Source of the DNA: Asticcacaulis aquaticus
GTDB lineage: Bacteria > Pseudomonadota > Alphaproteobacteria > Caulobacterales > Caulobacteraceae
Direction: 5' to 3'
NCBI RefSeq assembly: GCF_028550415.1
Contig: NZ_JAQQKX010000002.1
Span: forward strand, 272,860 to 336,859
DNA: 64,000 nucleotides
In this document: positions 18,152 through 26,894 of the stretch, one piece after another
Numbering within the stretch: the stretch's first letter is position 1
How the letters are laid out: each line of letters starts with the position of its first letter
Notes under the pieces: model-generated
Told to the model about the DNA's origin: nothing
Database searches by the model: none
The model's input: only the letters and a program-made list of their open reading frames with translations
Made by a program: the position numbers and the translations under genes

Positions 18152-19957
18152 TCAATGCCCCGCCGCCACCGGCACGGCGTGGCCCGCCACGACCCCGCCG
18201 GTCTGTTCTTCCGGCATGACCTGAGCCTTGACCCACTCACTGTCGGAGAACTTGTCTTCCTTGCGCGCCACATTGAGGAAGGGCGCGATACGGTCGATGA
18301 CGCGGCCCACCACGGGTGCCGCGACCCAGCCGCCGGTGCGCAGACCGTGGGTCTCCGTATTGCCCTTTGGCTCATCGACCATGATCATGACCATGTAGCG
18401 GTCGTCCTCGATATTGCCGTCGGTCGGGAAGACCCCGACGAACGACGACAGAAGCTTCGAGCGGTCGTAGCGTCCGCCGATGACCTTTTCCGCCGAACCG
18501 GTCTTGCCGCCGACGCGAAGCCCCGGCGCATTGGCCTTGCCGCCCGTCCCCTTGAGGACGTTGACGCGCATCAGGTCGAGCATCTGCCGCGACGTATTGG
18601 CCGAGAAGACGCGCTCGCCCTTCAAGGGTGAGGTGCCGTCGTATTTGCGCAGCGTAAAGGGCCGCAGATAACCGCCGTTCATGGTCGACGCCGCCGCCTG
18701 CGCATAGGACAGGGGCGAGATCGACATGCCGTGCCCGAACGAGCTTGAGGCCAGCGAATCCTTCGACCACTTCTTCGGTACCAGCGGCGAGGCGGTTTCG
18801 GCCAGCTCGATGTCGGCGGCGCGGAACAGGCCGAGCGAGTTGTAGAACTTGGTCATGGTGTCGACGCCGACGCTTTCGGCCATCAGGGTCGTGCCGATGT
18901 TCGACGAGACGAGGAAAACGTCTTCCAGTGTCATCAGGCGGTTTTCGGCGTGATAGTCCGAAATCTTGCGCTTGCCGATGCTGTAGGGCGTGCGGGCGTC
19001 GTAAACCGAGTTGAGCGAGGCGCTGCCGGACTCAAGCCCGATGGCGACCGACAAGACCTTGAACACCGAACCGACCTCGAAGACCGAATTGGTGACGCGG
19101 TTCAGCTTGTTGTTGTCGGCGTATTTCCCGGCGGCATTGGGATCGAATTCCGGCCAGCTTGCCATGGCGATCACCTCGCCCGTGCGGACATTGGTGACCA
19201 GACCGATGGCGCCCTTGGCCTCCTGAGCCATGGCCACACCGCGCAGTTCGTTCTCCAGCGCGCCCTGCACCCTGAGGTCCATGGCCAGCATGAACGGTGT
19301 GCTGGAACCTGCGATCTGATCCTGAAAGGCGCGTTCGGCCCCGGCAAGGCCCTTACCGGCACGCTCGGTCATGCCGATATAGAAGCCGCCGGTTTCGCCG
19401 AGCGGATAACCGCGCACGCGCTGCGCTTCGAAGCCCACGCCCGGCAGGCCGTAGCTGAGGATGCGCGCCTTGTCCGACGGCTTGAGCCAGCGCATGACCA
19501 TGGTGCGGCCGTCGCCATTGATCGCGGCATCCAGCGTGTCGCGCGGTACATCGGGCAGGAGCTGGATCAGGGCGCGCTTCACCAGCGGGCGGTCGGCGGC
19601 CATGATGTCCGTCGGGTCGATGAACAGGTCGAAATTGGAAATGTCGGTGGCCAGCATCTGACCGTTGCGATCGACGATGTCGGCGCGCGCATCGGCAGGC
19701 AGGCCCAGATCGACGCCGCCATGCCCACCGGACACGGCCGCCTTGATGGCAAAGCCGGCCAGCACGACGTAGATCACGCCCATGACCATGAGGATGAAGA
19801 AGATACGCATCCGCGCGCTCGACAGGCGCTCGCCGGTGACGGCATTGGCGCGCTCAAACGCGTGTTCGACCTTCCACATGCGGTCGGCCACCCACTGAAC
19901 GCCGGACGCGGTCGAGTCGATGAACGACATGCGGTAGGCTTTCTGACCGTACTTCAT
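18152..19957 (-). CDS. ftsI: Septal peptidoglycan transpeptidase FtsI (PBP3)
   Basis: Division-specific class B penicillin-binding protein of 601 residues, anchored by one helix at about residues 50-72. The dimerisation domain precedes the transpeptidase, whose active-site motifs are SVFK (Ser297), SSN (351-353) and KTG (485-487). It cross-links septal peptidoglycan together with FtsW, which is not in the window. The start overlaps the ftsL stop (ATGA). The cytoplasmic tail is long for an FtsI. Confidence 0.95.
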   Translation of the reverse strand: MKYGQKAYRMSFIDSTASGVQWVADRMWKVEHAFERANAVTGERLSSARMRIFFILMVMGVIYVVLAGFAIKAAVSGGHGGVDLGLPADARADIVDRNGQMLATDISNFDLFIDPTDIMAADRPLVKRALIQLLPDVPRDTLDAAINGDGRTMVMRWLKPSDKARILSYGLPGVGFEAQRVRGYPLGETGGFYIGMTERAGKGLAGAERAFQDQIAGSSTPFMLAMDLRVQGALENELRGVAMAQEAKGAIGLVTNVRTGEVIAMASWPEFDPNAAGKYADNNKLNRVTNSVFEVGSVFKVLSVAIGLESGSASLNSVYDARTPYSIGKRKISDYHAENRLMTLEDVFLVSSNIGTTLMAESVGVDTMTKFYNSLGLFRAADIELAETASPLVPKKWSKDSLASSSFGHGMSISPLSYAQAAASTMNGGYLRPFTLRKYDGTSPLKGERVFSANTSRQMLDLMRVNVLKGTGGKANAPGLRVGGKTGSAEKVIGGRYDRSKLLSSFVGVFPTDGNIEDDRYMVMIMVDEPKGNTETHGLRTGGWVAAPVVGRVIDRIAPFLNVARKEDKFSDSEWVKAQVMPEEQTGGVVAGHAVPVAAGH

Positions 19958-20388
19958 TGCCCCGCCCCCTTCGTGACAGGCGGCTCGACCGGCGCGGTGA
20001 CCTCTTCTGCCACAGCCGGCGCGGCAACGACTTCGGTCTTTTTACCGACGACTTCGGGACGCGACACAGATCGCGAAATCTCGACCAGATTATCGAGCTT
20101 CGCTTCGCGGTCCGGTGCCACCGGCTTCATCCCCAGATAGGCCTTGGCAAGCGCCTCGATGCGCGCAGGCTGCTCCAGCGCCGCGACCTTGACCTTGAGC
20201 GACTTGATGGCCTCTTCCTGCGCCGCGATATCCTTGTTGAGATCGTTGAGACGCGCGACCTCCTGCCCTTCCTTCACCTTGGACAGGCAGACCCAGAAGA
20301 TCATGCCGAGCGCCAGAGCCAGGCCGATGGCCTCGACAAGGCGGAAGCCGCGGACGCGGCGATCGAACAGACGCATCAGTTTGTTCAT
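19954..20388 (-). CDS. ftsL: Cell division protein FtsL
   Basis: Small bitopic protein of 144 residues. A short basic cytoplasmic end is followed by one membrane helix (about 17-36), a heptad-like coiled coil (about 40-75, rich in Leu, Lys and Glu) and a Pro/Ala/Val-rich periplasmic tail. FtsL pairs with FtsB and recruits FtsWI. Identity rests on size, topology and position between rsmH and ftsI, since the family is poorly conserved. Start and stop overlap both neighbours by 4 bases. Confidence 0.88.
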   Translation of the reverse strand: MNKLMRLFDRRVRGFRLVEAIGLALALGMIFWVCLSKVKEGQEVARLNDLNKDIAAQEEAIKSLKVKVAALEQPARIEALAKAYLGMKPVAPDREAKLDNLVEISRSVSRPEVVGKKTEVVAAPAVAEEVTAPVEPPVTKGAGQ

Positions 20389-21371
20389 CTGACGGACCTC
20401 CGGGAGGTTGGGGACGCTTTACTGGGTGCCAGAAGTGGCGGGTTTTCGGTGCGGCGGGCGGCCCGTAACTTGGCCGAACGCGCGCGGGGATTGGTTTTCA
20501 GTTCCTCGTCCGACGGCGCAATCGCCTTGGTCGAGATCAGCTTATAGGTCGGCTCCGGCCCCTTCTGGACCTGCGGGGCGTAACGCGATCCCGACGGCAG
20601 GCGCCCGGCCCGCTCGGTCAGGAAGGCCTTGACCATGCGGTCTTCCAGCGAATGGAAGGTCACCACGGCCAGCACGCCCTCGGGCTTCAGAAGCGTCTCC
20701 GACACCTCCAGCGCCGTTTCCAGTTCACCCAGCTCATCGTTTACCGCGATGCGTAGGGCCTGAAAGGTCTTGGTCGCCGGATGGACCTTGTCGCCCCGGC
20801 GGCCGCCAACGGCCTTTTCAACCACGGCCGCGAGATCGAGCGTCCGCTCGAACGGGGCCTCGGCCCGGCGGCGCACAATGGCGGCGGCGATGGCGCGCGA
20901 GCGATGCTCTTCGCCATAAAGCCAGATGACGTGGGCGATATCGACCTCGGCCCAGTCATTGACGATGTCCGCCGCGCTCAGGCCGTCGACCGCCATGCGC
21001 ATGTCCAGCGGCCCGTCGCGCATGAACGAGAAGCCGCGATCGGCCTCATCGAGCTGCATCGACGACACACCGATATCGGCCACGATCCCGTCGACGTCAT
21101 CGACACCCAGATCGGCCAGTCCGTCCTTCATTTCCGAGAAGGGACGATTGACGAAACGGAAGGCCTCAGGGAATTCGGATAAAACCGATTCCACGTAAGG
21201 CCCGACCCGTGCGTCGCGGTCAAAGGCGATGACCTGCGCCCCCGCGTTCAGGAAGGCGCGCGTATAACCGCCGGCACCGAAGGTGGCATCGACAATCAAC
21301 TTCCCGTTAAGGTTACCGAAAACGGTTAACACCTCGTTTAAAAGAACCGAGATATGCGGCGCTGCACTCAT
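20385..21371 (-). CDS. rsmH: 16S rRNA (cytosine1402-N4)-methyltransferase RsmH (MraW)
   Basis: Methylates N4 of C1402 in 16S rRNA, in the decoding centre. Features are HISVLLNEVL at the start, the SAM-binding DATFGAGGYTRAFL, GIVADIGVSSMQLD, and VVTFHSLEDRMVKAF near the end. I use ATG 21371, which overlaps the mraZ stop as ATGA; the longer frame upstream is translated mraZ. The 328 residues fit the family. The C-terminal tail after SRYAPQVQKGPEP is basic and less conserved. Confidence 0.95.
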   Translation of the reverse strand: MSAAPHISVLLNEVLTVFGNLNGKLIVDATFGAGGYTRAFLNAGAQVIAFDRDARVGPYVESVLSEFPEAFRFVNRPFSEMKDGLADLGVDDVDGIVADIGVSSMQLDEADRGFSFMRDGPLDMRMAVDGLSAADIVNDWAEVDIAHVIWLYGEEHRSRAIAAAIVRRRAEAPFERTLDLAAVVEKAVGGRRGDKVHPATKTFQALRIAVNDELGELETALEVSETLLKPEGVLAVVTFHSLEDRMVKAFLTERAGRLPSGSRYAPQVQKGPEPTYKLISTKAIAPSDEELKTNPRARSAKLRAARRTENPPLLAPSKASPTSRRSVR

Positions 21372-21820
21372 AGGCCCAGCTCCGCGAAAAGGCCTGACAA
21401 ATCGCCATCCTGCTGCGCCAGATGGGCGGCATAGGCGTCGGGGTTCCATATCTGGAAACGGTCATAAAGCCCGGTCAGCAGGACAGCTTCGCGGATATTG
21501 AACTGCTCGCACAGGGCGTCCGGCAGGGTCACCCGCCCTGCGGTGTCGAACGACAGGCGCGACATGCCCGAATAGATGCGCGCCTCAAGGCCGCGGCGCG
21601 CCGCCGACCCGAAGGGCTGCGCGTCGATCAGTGTCTTGTAATGGCTGAAAAATTCCGCCCCGCCGCACTCCAGGCAACCGAGCGTCTTCATGGCGAAACA
21701 ATAGACGCCGTCGAAGCTTTCGATGCCGTCGAACGGGACCAGAGCGGTCGCACGGAAGTCCTGCGGGACCAGAAGTCTCCGCTTCGCATCAAGCTGCTTC
21801 TCATGCGTCGAGAGAAACAC
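21368..21820 (-). CDS. mraZ: MraZ, transcriptional regulator of the division and wall cluster
   Basis: Nucleoid-associated AbrB-fold protein of 150 residues with the two repeated DxxGR-type motifs of the family. The first is degenerate (LDAKRRLLVPQDFR) and the second intact (FDTAGRVTLPDALC). MraZ represses its own operon in enterobacteria by binding repeats upstream of mraZ; I do not see a clear set of such repeats here. The start is GTG 21820 with GGAG 7 bases upstream. It is the first gene of the cluster. Confidence 0.95.
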   Translation of the reverse strand: MFLSTHEKQLDAKRRLLVPQDFRATALVPFDGIESFDGVYCFAMKTLGCLECGGAEFFSHYKTLIDAQPFGSAARRGLEARIYSGMSRLSFDTAGRVTLPDALCEQFNIREAVLLTGLYDRFQIWNPDAYAAHLAQQDGDLSGLFAELGL

Positions 21821-22191
21821 CTCTTCGCTCCGGGCCGGAGCCCGCTCCCTGTTTGGTCAAAAAAGTCGAACCGGACCGCCCGGCACACCACCGCTGAACG
21901 CCAACAGGGTTAACACGGGATGAATTGGGACGCAATGACTCTGACCGACACTTTACGCCTCTGCAGCGATAATTAATCGAATTTAAACAAGGGGATGGAA
22001 CGGAGGGGGAACGTGTTAATATGGCGGTAACGGACCCTAACGAAGGGTTACCTAAGTCCTTTCAAATGATTAACGAAATCGCTGCTGGCAGGACCTGTCC
22101 GGGCAGGTGATAAGTCTGTGGACAAGCGATTCGTTATCCACAAAACTATCCCCAGACGCTTTTGCGGGGACAACCGACGGAGATCGCCCTC
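21821..22191. other. Regulatory intergenic region between mraZ and the monooxygenase-like gene
   Basis: These 371 bases hold the control region of the division and wall operon. AT-rich parts (near 21969-21990 and 22015-22022) alternate with GC-rich ones. A GACTC site (21937-21941) and a GATTC site (22128-22132) fit the GANTC methylation target of CcrM. Two DnaA-box-like motifs lie at 22117-22142. TTAA-N6-TTAA at 21973-21986 is close to a CtrA box, but the spacing is one base short. No gene is seen. Confidence 0.55.
22117..22142. promoter_or_regulatory. Inverted pair of DnaA-box-like motifs flanking a GANTC site
   Basis: TGTGGACAA (22117-22125) and TTATCCACA (22134-22142) form an imperfect inverted repeat with an 8-base spacer that contains GATTC. 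The right motif is an exact consensus DnaA box and the left differs at one position. DnaA and GANTC methylation both time gene expression in Caulobacter, so replication-linked control is plausible but unproven. Confidence 0.55.
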
Positions 22192-22482
22192 ATGTACGGA
22201 CTGATCGGCAATTTCACAGCGCAACCGGGCCAGCGCGACGACCTGATCGCCCTGATGACGGCCAGCGTCGACGCTATGCCCGGCTGTCTGAGCTATGTCG
22301 TGGCGAAAGACCCGAACGATACGGACAAAATCTGGATCACCGAGGTATGGGATTCGGCCGACAGCCACAAGGCCTCGCTGCATATTCCCGCCGTGGCCGA
22401 AACGATCAGGAAGGCCATGCCGCTGATCGCCGGTTTCGGCGACCATATCGTGACGGAACCCGTCGGCGGGTTCGGGCTATAA
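22192..22482 (+). CDS. Antibiotic biosynthesis monooxygenase (ABM)-domain protein, putative quinol monooxygenase
   Basis: A 96-residue ferredoxin-fold protein of the ABM/YgiN type. These form dimers; some oxidise quinols, others are of unknown use. The family pattern is visible: a first strand (MYGLIGNFTAQPGQRDDLI), a central MPGCLSYVVAKDPNDTDKIWITEVWDS and a late HIPAVAE. GGAG precedes ATG 22192. It is divergent from mraZ and is followed by a family A repeat. Substrate unknown. Confidence 0.8.
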   Translation: MYGLIGNFTAQPGQRDDLIALMTASVDAMPGCLSYVVAKDPNDTDKIWITEVWDSADSHKASLHIPAVAETIRKAMPLIAGFGDHIVTEPVGGFGL

Positions 22483-22487
22483 TTTTA

Positions 22488-22658
22488 TACCTCCCCAACT
22501 TGTTGGGGAGGGGGACCGCACGACGCAGCGCTTGCGCTGCTAGATGCGGTGGTGGGGGCTTTTGCTTACTTACGACTGCCGACGTGGAAACAAAGTAAGA
22601 CACCCCACCACCATTCGCTTCGCGAACGGTCCCCCTCCCCGGCATAGCCAGGGAGGTA
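22488..22658. repeat. Large intergenic inverted repeat, family A copy 2
   Basis: Outer arms TACCTCCCC and GGGAGGTA enclose GGTGGTGGGG/CACCCCACCACCA and an inner CGCAGCGCTTGCGCTGC hairpin. The right arm keeps TTCGCTTCGCGAA and GGTCCCCCTCCCC, and differs from the other copies in the CATCTCACTTG part. It lies between the monooxygenase-like gene and the antitoxin-like gene. Confidence 0.85.
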
Positions 22659-22699
22659 TGATTCTGATCGAGTTTAGGAATTCAAATAGTCGGATCGAT

Positions 22700-22867
22700 A
22701 TGAAGAACGACGTCGTTACCGCCGGAGATACCGATAATCTAAACCCTGAATATCTGGCGTGGAAGAAACGCAAGATTCTACACGCCTTGGCACAGTCCGA
22801 AGACCGCACACGCATGTTCCCGCTCGAAAAGGTCTGGAAAGAACTCGACCAGTCAATGCAACAGAAC

Positions 22868-22885
<18 letters not shown>
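22700..22885 (+). CDS. Small antitoxin/stability-determinant-like protein, orphan
   Basis: A 61-residue acidic protein from ATG 22700 (MKNDVVTAGDTDNLNPEYLA); an ATG at 22658 would add 14 residues encoded by repeat-flanking sequence. The core EYLAWKKRKILHALAQSEDR, then PLEKVWKEL, resembles short stability-determinant antitoxins, in which a helix pair with an EKVWxEL motif follows a Trp-containing helix. No toxin gene follows: the next feature is rnpB on the other strand, and the last six codons overlap its 3' end. Function unproven. Confidence 0.55.
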
Positions 22886-23246
<361 letters not shown>

Positions 23247-23277
23247 GCACCCCTTGTGCGCAGAAAGCGGCTCAAAA

Positions 23278-23652
23278 TCAAGCCTTGGGTTTCGCAAACA
23301 GCTTCAACCCCGCCGCCAGCGAAATCCCCAGCCAGCCGAGCATGGTCAGCACCCCGCCCGTCGGGGCCAGTTGCGGCAGCAGCGGCGCCCCGCGCATCAC
23401 CCGTGAACAGATATCGGCGGCGAAAATGCCGCTGCCGACGATCAGCAGCAAAAGCGTATTGAGTTTAAATGTCGGGCTCATGAAGTTCGCCTGCACCAGC
23501 CCGATAGTCACCGCCGCATGAAACAGCAGCATCAGCCCCGCCGAACCGAGGCGCAGATCGGCATGGCTGCCTGCCGCCAGCAGAGTCACGCCGACAAAGC
23601 CCCACAAACCGGATAGCAATAGAAAAACCAAATCCCAACGCTCAGATTTCAT
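23278..23652 (-). CDS. DUF423 family membrane protein
   Basis: Inner-membrane protein of 124 residues with four hydrophobic helices. The pattern GLWGFVGVTLLAAGSH at the start, FHAAVTIGL in the middle and APTGGVLTMLGWLGISLA at the end is that of the DUF423 (YgdD/YwdK) family, whose function is unknown. It lies just upstream of rnpB on the same strand and 4 bases after a hypothetical gene, and is probably cotranscribed with the amidase gene. Confidence 0.85.
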   Translation of the reverse strand: MKSERWDLVFLLLSGLWGFVGVTLLAAGSHADLRLGSAGLMLLFHAAVTIGLVQANFMSPTFKLNTLLLLIVGSGIFAADICSRVMRGAPLLPQLAPTGGVLTMLGWLGISLAAGLKLFAKPKA

Positions 23653-23656
23653 AACC

Positions 23657-24013
23657 CTACTCCTCGAAAGGCACGTTCATCGCCCGCAAGCCGTCACGCA
23701 CGCGTTGCGCATAAAGTTCAGCCTCTGCCTCAGACAAGGCCTTTCCCTCCGGAAAGTTCACCGTATAGGTTGTTGGAAAAAACTGAATGCCCGCGTCGCC
23801 GGCCAGAACTTCGCCGCCAAACGCCACGGTAATGTCAGGACCGATGTAGATTACCGCGCCCAAGCCCTCGACATAGACCTGCCAGCCTTCAGGGCTCTCA
23901 TAGTGGTTTGCGGTCGGTTTGCGGTTTTTGGCACGGGACACGATCACGCCGGTAAACACGACAAACAGAGAACACGCGACCGCAAACAACGAGATGATCA
24001 AGGCCGTATTCAT
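23657..24013 (-). CDS. Membrane-anchored protein of unknown function
   Basis: A 118-residue protein with one N-terminal helix (about 5-25, LIISLFAVACSLFVVFTGVIV). A short basic stretch and a soluble domain rich in Gly and aromatic residues (EGWQVYVEGLGAVIYIGPDI) follow. I do not recognise a family. It starts 3 bases after the amidase stop and ends 4 bases before the DUF423 gene, so it belongs to a three-gene operon. The soluble part would face the periplasm if the helix inserts in the usual N-in direction, which the basic residues after the helix make uncertain. Confidence 0.7.
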   Translation of the reverse strand: MNTALIISLFAVACSLFVVFTGVIVSRAKNRKPTANHYESPEGWQVYVEGLGAVIYIGPDITVAFGGEVLAGDAGIQFFPTTYTVNFPEGKALSEAEAELYAQRVRDGLRAMNVPFEE

Positions 24014-24016
24014 AAC

Positions 24017-24754
24017 TCACCCCTCCAGCAAGGTAATATGACGCAGCAGAGCCATCAGGCGCACCCGTGTCAAGGCATCGGCCAGACCGTCCACACGCGA
24101 TTGCACCCAGTGGCGTTGAAACGCCGTGACGATGGCCTTGGTTTCCACATCATACGGCCCGCCCGGCAAGATGTCGTAGCCGAGCTTGCCCAGCGCGCCT
24201 TGCAGGGCAAATACGCCCGGCCCGGCGTCACCGATATCGAGCGGCGGGCCCATGACGCCCTCTGGCGGCAGGTTGGGCTCGACCCAGATACCATGGCCGG
24301 CTTCGGCCAGCACCGCCCACGGGAAGCGCTCGCCGGGGTCCTGCTTACGTGCCGGAGCAACGTCGGAATGGCCAAGGATACGGTGATCGGGGATCTCCCA
24401 GCGCTGACGGATGCCGTCGAGCAGGCCGATCACCGCGTCGATCTGCGCCGCCGGAAAGTCGCGATAACCGAATTCGTGGCCGGGATTAACGATCTCGATG
24501 CCGATCGAAGCGCTGTTGATATCGCGCTCGCCCTTCCAGAACGACACCCCCGCGTGCCACGCGCGACGCTCTTCCTCGACCAGTTGATAAACCGTGCCGT
24601 CTTCGTCGACGCAGTAATGGGCCGAAACCTCCGCCGCCGGATCGCACATCCGATCAAGCGCCGCCTGAGCCGTTTCCATGCCGGTATAGTGCAGCACCAC
24701 CATGTCGGGCGGTGATTTACGCGCATTGAAATTCGGCGACGGCAGGGCAATCAT
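24017..24754 (-). CDS. N-acetylmuramoyl-L-alanine amidase, AmpD-like, with peptidoglycan-binding domain
   Basis: Zinc amidase_2 domain (about residues 5-155) joined to a PG_binding_1 domain (about 165-240, GPGVFALQGALGKLGYDILPGGPYD). Zinc and catalytic residues are visible in VVLHYTGM, WHAGVSFWKGERDINSASIGIE and ILGHSDVAPARKQDPGERFPW. It has no signal peptide, so it probably cleaves recycled anhydro-muropeptides in the cytoplasm like AmpD. I chose ATG 24754 (MIALPSPNFN); codons further upstream fall in the terminator of the preceding gene. Confidence 0.9.
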   Translation of the reverse strand: MIALPSPNFNARKSPPDMVVLHYTGMETAQAALDRMCDPAAEVSAHYCVDEDGTVYQLVEEERRAWHAGVSFWKGERDINSASIGIEIVNPGHEFGYRDFPAAQIDAVIGLLDGIRQRWEIPDHRILGHSDVAPARKQDPGERFPWAVLAEAGHGIWVEPNLPPEGVMGPPLDIGDAGPGVFALQGALGKLGYDILPGGPYDVETKAIVTAFQRHWVQSRVDGLADALTRVRLMALLRHITLLEG

Positions 24755-24770
24755 AAGCATATCCAGAAAC

Positions 24771-24802
24771 AAAAAAGCCCCGGCGTCATAGCAGGGGCTT
24801 TT
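24771..24802 (-). terminator. Rho-independent terminator of the small membrane-protein gene upstream
   Basis: On the minus strand AAAAGCCCC, a 12-base loop and GGGGCTTTT are followed by further T residues. It ends the transcript of the 24827-25075 gene just before the amidase start. Confidence 0.8.
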
Positions 24803-24826
24803 ACATAATCAAAGCTTTGAGAAAGC

Positions 24827-25075
24827 TTAGTACACTTCCCAGGTCGAGCCATTTTTGCGCGCTTCGAGGACGCCGTCGTCCTTCTTAGCTTGCTTGTCGC
24901 GGTTGATGACCACGCGGATCGGCTTGCGCGTAAAGATCGCCGTAAGGGCCATCAGGCCGACGCCGATCGCCGCCAGAACCGCCATGATGCCGGCAAAGAT
25001 CACCGCCAAGGCGAGACCGGTCAGCGAGACAAGGCCGATAATCGTCATCATGAAAACGTGCTTCAGTCTGGCCAT
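24827..25075 (-). CDS. Small two-helix membrane protein, unknown function
   Basis: An 82-residue protein. A basic N-terminus (MARLKH) precedes about 45 hydrophobic, Gly/Ala-rich residues that can form two helices. A basic soluble tail (RKPIRVVINRDKQAKK) ends in an STWEVY segment. The chosen ATG 25075 has AGGAG 8 bases upstream. An in-frame ATG at 25150 also has a usable AGAGGGA site and would add 25 residues, so the start is uncertain. It stands alone, with its own terminator and a 22-base tandem repeat about 130 bases upstream. Confidence 0.65.
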   Translation of the reverse strand: MARLKHVFMMTIIGLVSLTGLALAVIFAGIMAVLAAIGVGLMALTAIFTRKPIRVVINRDKQAKKDDGVLEARKNGSTWEVY

Positions 25076-25208
25076 GGCGTTTCTCCTGCGAATACGCGCC
25101 CACGGATGCGGGCTGGAAAAGCTTCCGAAAAGGGTTTTCAAATCGGCCATGGCCAGATCCCTCTAACTTCCTTACTTACGCCATGCGATTACTGCACTGC
25201 ACTACATC

Positions 25209-25252
25209 AGATTGTCACGAATGAGGCTTTAGATTGTCACGAATGAGGCTTT
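25209..25252. repeat. Perfect tandem duplication of a 22-base unit
   Basis: AGATTGTCACGAATGAGGCT plus TT occurs twice head to tail with no mismatch, between the J-domain gene and the small membrane-protein gene. It could be a double operator or a recent slippage product. Confidence 0.9.
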
Positions 25253-25323
25253 CGTCAACCGGTGGCCGGACGTTAACACACAATTTTTATCTTTTATTAA
25301 GCCTGTCATCGATTGCAGATATC

Positions 25324-26001
25324 TCACGCGGCCCGTTCACGCTGTATCTGATCATAGGCTTCGTTAATTTTCGCTGCCTTCTGCGTATAGATTTCGACAT
25401 ATTCAGGCGGCAGGCCGCGCGCGACGATGCGGTCGGGATGGAATTCGCTCAGTTGCGCATTGCGCGCGAGGCGGATTTCATGATCCGCCGCCAGCGGACT
25501 CAGACCCAGAATATGATACGGATCGTCAGCATCCGGCGCGACATAGCCCGCGCGGATACGGCGATAGGTGGCGCGCTTGATCTCGAACAGATCCGACACG
25601 GTTTCCAGATAGGTCTCTTCCTGATCGGTCAGGTGCCCGTCGGACACCGCGATATGGAACAGGCCTTCCAGCACGTCTTCGAGGATTTGCGGGCACTGCG
25701 CGTAACGCTTGGCCAGACGGCGGGCATAGGACTCGAAGCCGAGACTGGTCTGGCGCGCCAGATCGTAGAGCCGCAACACATTGTCGTAGGCCCCGCGCTC
25801 GGGCTGAAACACGTCGAAAAAGGCCTGCTGCTCGGTATCGTCGGCCAGCCCGTCGGCCATGGCCAGCTTGGCGCCCAAAGCGGTCACCGCGGTCGCAAAC
25901 GCAGGATCGCGGCCCGGCGGCCCCTTGGGGCAGTCAGGACAGTCGGCCGGGTCGAAAGACTTCACCGCCATCTGAGCCAGGTTTTTCCAGAAAGACATCA
26001 C
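25324..26001 (-). CDS. DjlA-like co-chaperone: TerB-type domain plus C-terminal J domain
   Basis: A 225-residue protein. Residues about 30-145 form an all-helical TerB-like domain with acidic motifs (AMADGLADDTEQQAFF and AVSDGHLTDQEETYL). Residues about 160-222 are a J domain with the essential HPD tripeptide (EFHPDRIV). J domains stimulate DnaK ATP hydrolysis. E. coli DjlA has a membrane helix at its start; I see no clear helix here, although a CPDCPKG stretch lies near residue 20. It is encoded alone on the minus strand. Confidence 0.88.
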   Translation of the reverse strand: MMSFWKNLAQMAVKSFDPADCPDCPKGPPGRDPAFATAVTALGAKLAMADGLADDTEQQAFFDVFQPERGAYDNVLRLYDLARQTSLGFESYARRLAKRYAQCPQILEDVLEGLFHIAVSDGHLTDQEETYLETVSDLFEIKRATYRRIRAGYVAPDADDPYHILGLSPLAADHEIRLARNAQLSEFHPDRIVARGLPPEYVEIYTQKAAKINEAYDQIQRERAA

Positions 26002-26156
26002 TTACCTCTGCCACCCACGTTAGACGAAAACATGGCGGTTTTCCCTTTAAGTTTTTGTAAGGGGCGTAAAAATTGGATAAAACGCCATTTTGCCGCAATT
26101 CCTTGTATGATCGGCCATGACTTTTAACGACGTCTACTTTTAACGGAACCTGTACC

Positions 26157-26888
26157 TTGAAAACGACTCCGGCGATCTCGGCCCTTTTGTTCGCAGCTCT
26201 TATGGCCGCTCCGGCGTTCGCCCAGCACGACGACGGCCCGATTTCGACCAATGTCACCGGCATCAAGGAGCAGTTGATCCGCACGCCGCTCATCGCCGAC
26301 GCGCCAACCGACGACTTCAACCGCGTCGCCTGGTGTCACGGGGCCCTCTCCGGCCACATGGACCTCGCCGAAAAAATCACTGCGATCGAGCCCCTCAGCG
26401 AAGACATGCAGAAGATCGGCGCGTCCTATCTGCGTGCCTATGAGGCCTCCCTGACCCTGTCGAAGAAGGGCGAGAGCAAGGAAGGCCGCGACAGCGCCGA
26501 AGCGGCCCGGGAAAAGGGGTTCAACGGCTGGGACGACGCGCGCAAGGCGGCCTCGATCAAGGAAGAGCGCGGTCGCGCCGCCGGGGCCTATGTCAACTGG
26601 TCGCTGCCGGGCGACTGCGAACGCGCGGCGATTGCCCTGTCGGGGCATCCGGACATCTTCAAGGAAATGCAGACCGAAGAAGAGGCCAAGATCATCGCCG
26701 AGGCGCTGAAACCGTCCGCCGAACGTCAAAAGCTGGACGTCCATAAGGAAAAGACTGCCACGGTCGCGCCCACGGACGACAAGGAAGCCATCGGTCGCGC
26801 GGTCGCCAAGACCGAGCCGAAGGAAAAGGGCAACTGGGCCTCGGGCCTGATGAGCAAGATCGGCTGGGGCAAGAAGGACGGTGAGTAG
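26157..26888 (+). CDS. Secreted protein of unknown function
   Basis: A 243-residue protein with a clear signal peptide (ALLFAALMAAPAFA, cleavage near residue 22). The mature protein is charged and mostly helical by composition. It has two cysteines (VAWCHG near residue 60 and PGDCERAA near 152) and a Lys-rich C-terminus (GWGKKDGE). The start is TTG 26157, with GGAA about 10 bases upstream. I do not recognise a family. It converges on a 52-residue ribbon-helix-helix gene only 6 bases away. Confidence 0.75.
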   Translation: MKTTPAISALLFAALMAAPAFAQHDDGPISTNVTGIKEQLIRTPLIADAPTDDFNRVAWCHGALSGHMDLAEKITAIEPLSEDMQKIGASYLRAYEASLTLSKKGESKEGRDSAEAAREKGFNGWDDARKAASIKEERGRAAGAYVNWSLPGDCERAAIALSGHPDIFKEMQTEEEAKIIAEALKPSAERQKLDVHKEKTATVAPTDDKEAIGRAVAKTEPKEKGNWASGLMSKIGWGKKDGE

Positions 26889-26894
26889 TCGCCT

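Noticed and set aside
21973..21986. Possible CtrA box (TTAA-N6-TTAA) upstream of mraZ
   Set aside because: The CtrA consensus needs seven bases between the half-sites; here there are six, so I do not call it.
22117..22142. Replication origin at the DnaA boxes
   Set aside because: Only two boxes, no clear AT-rich unwinding element or iteron array, and the gene context is that of mraZ.
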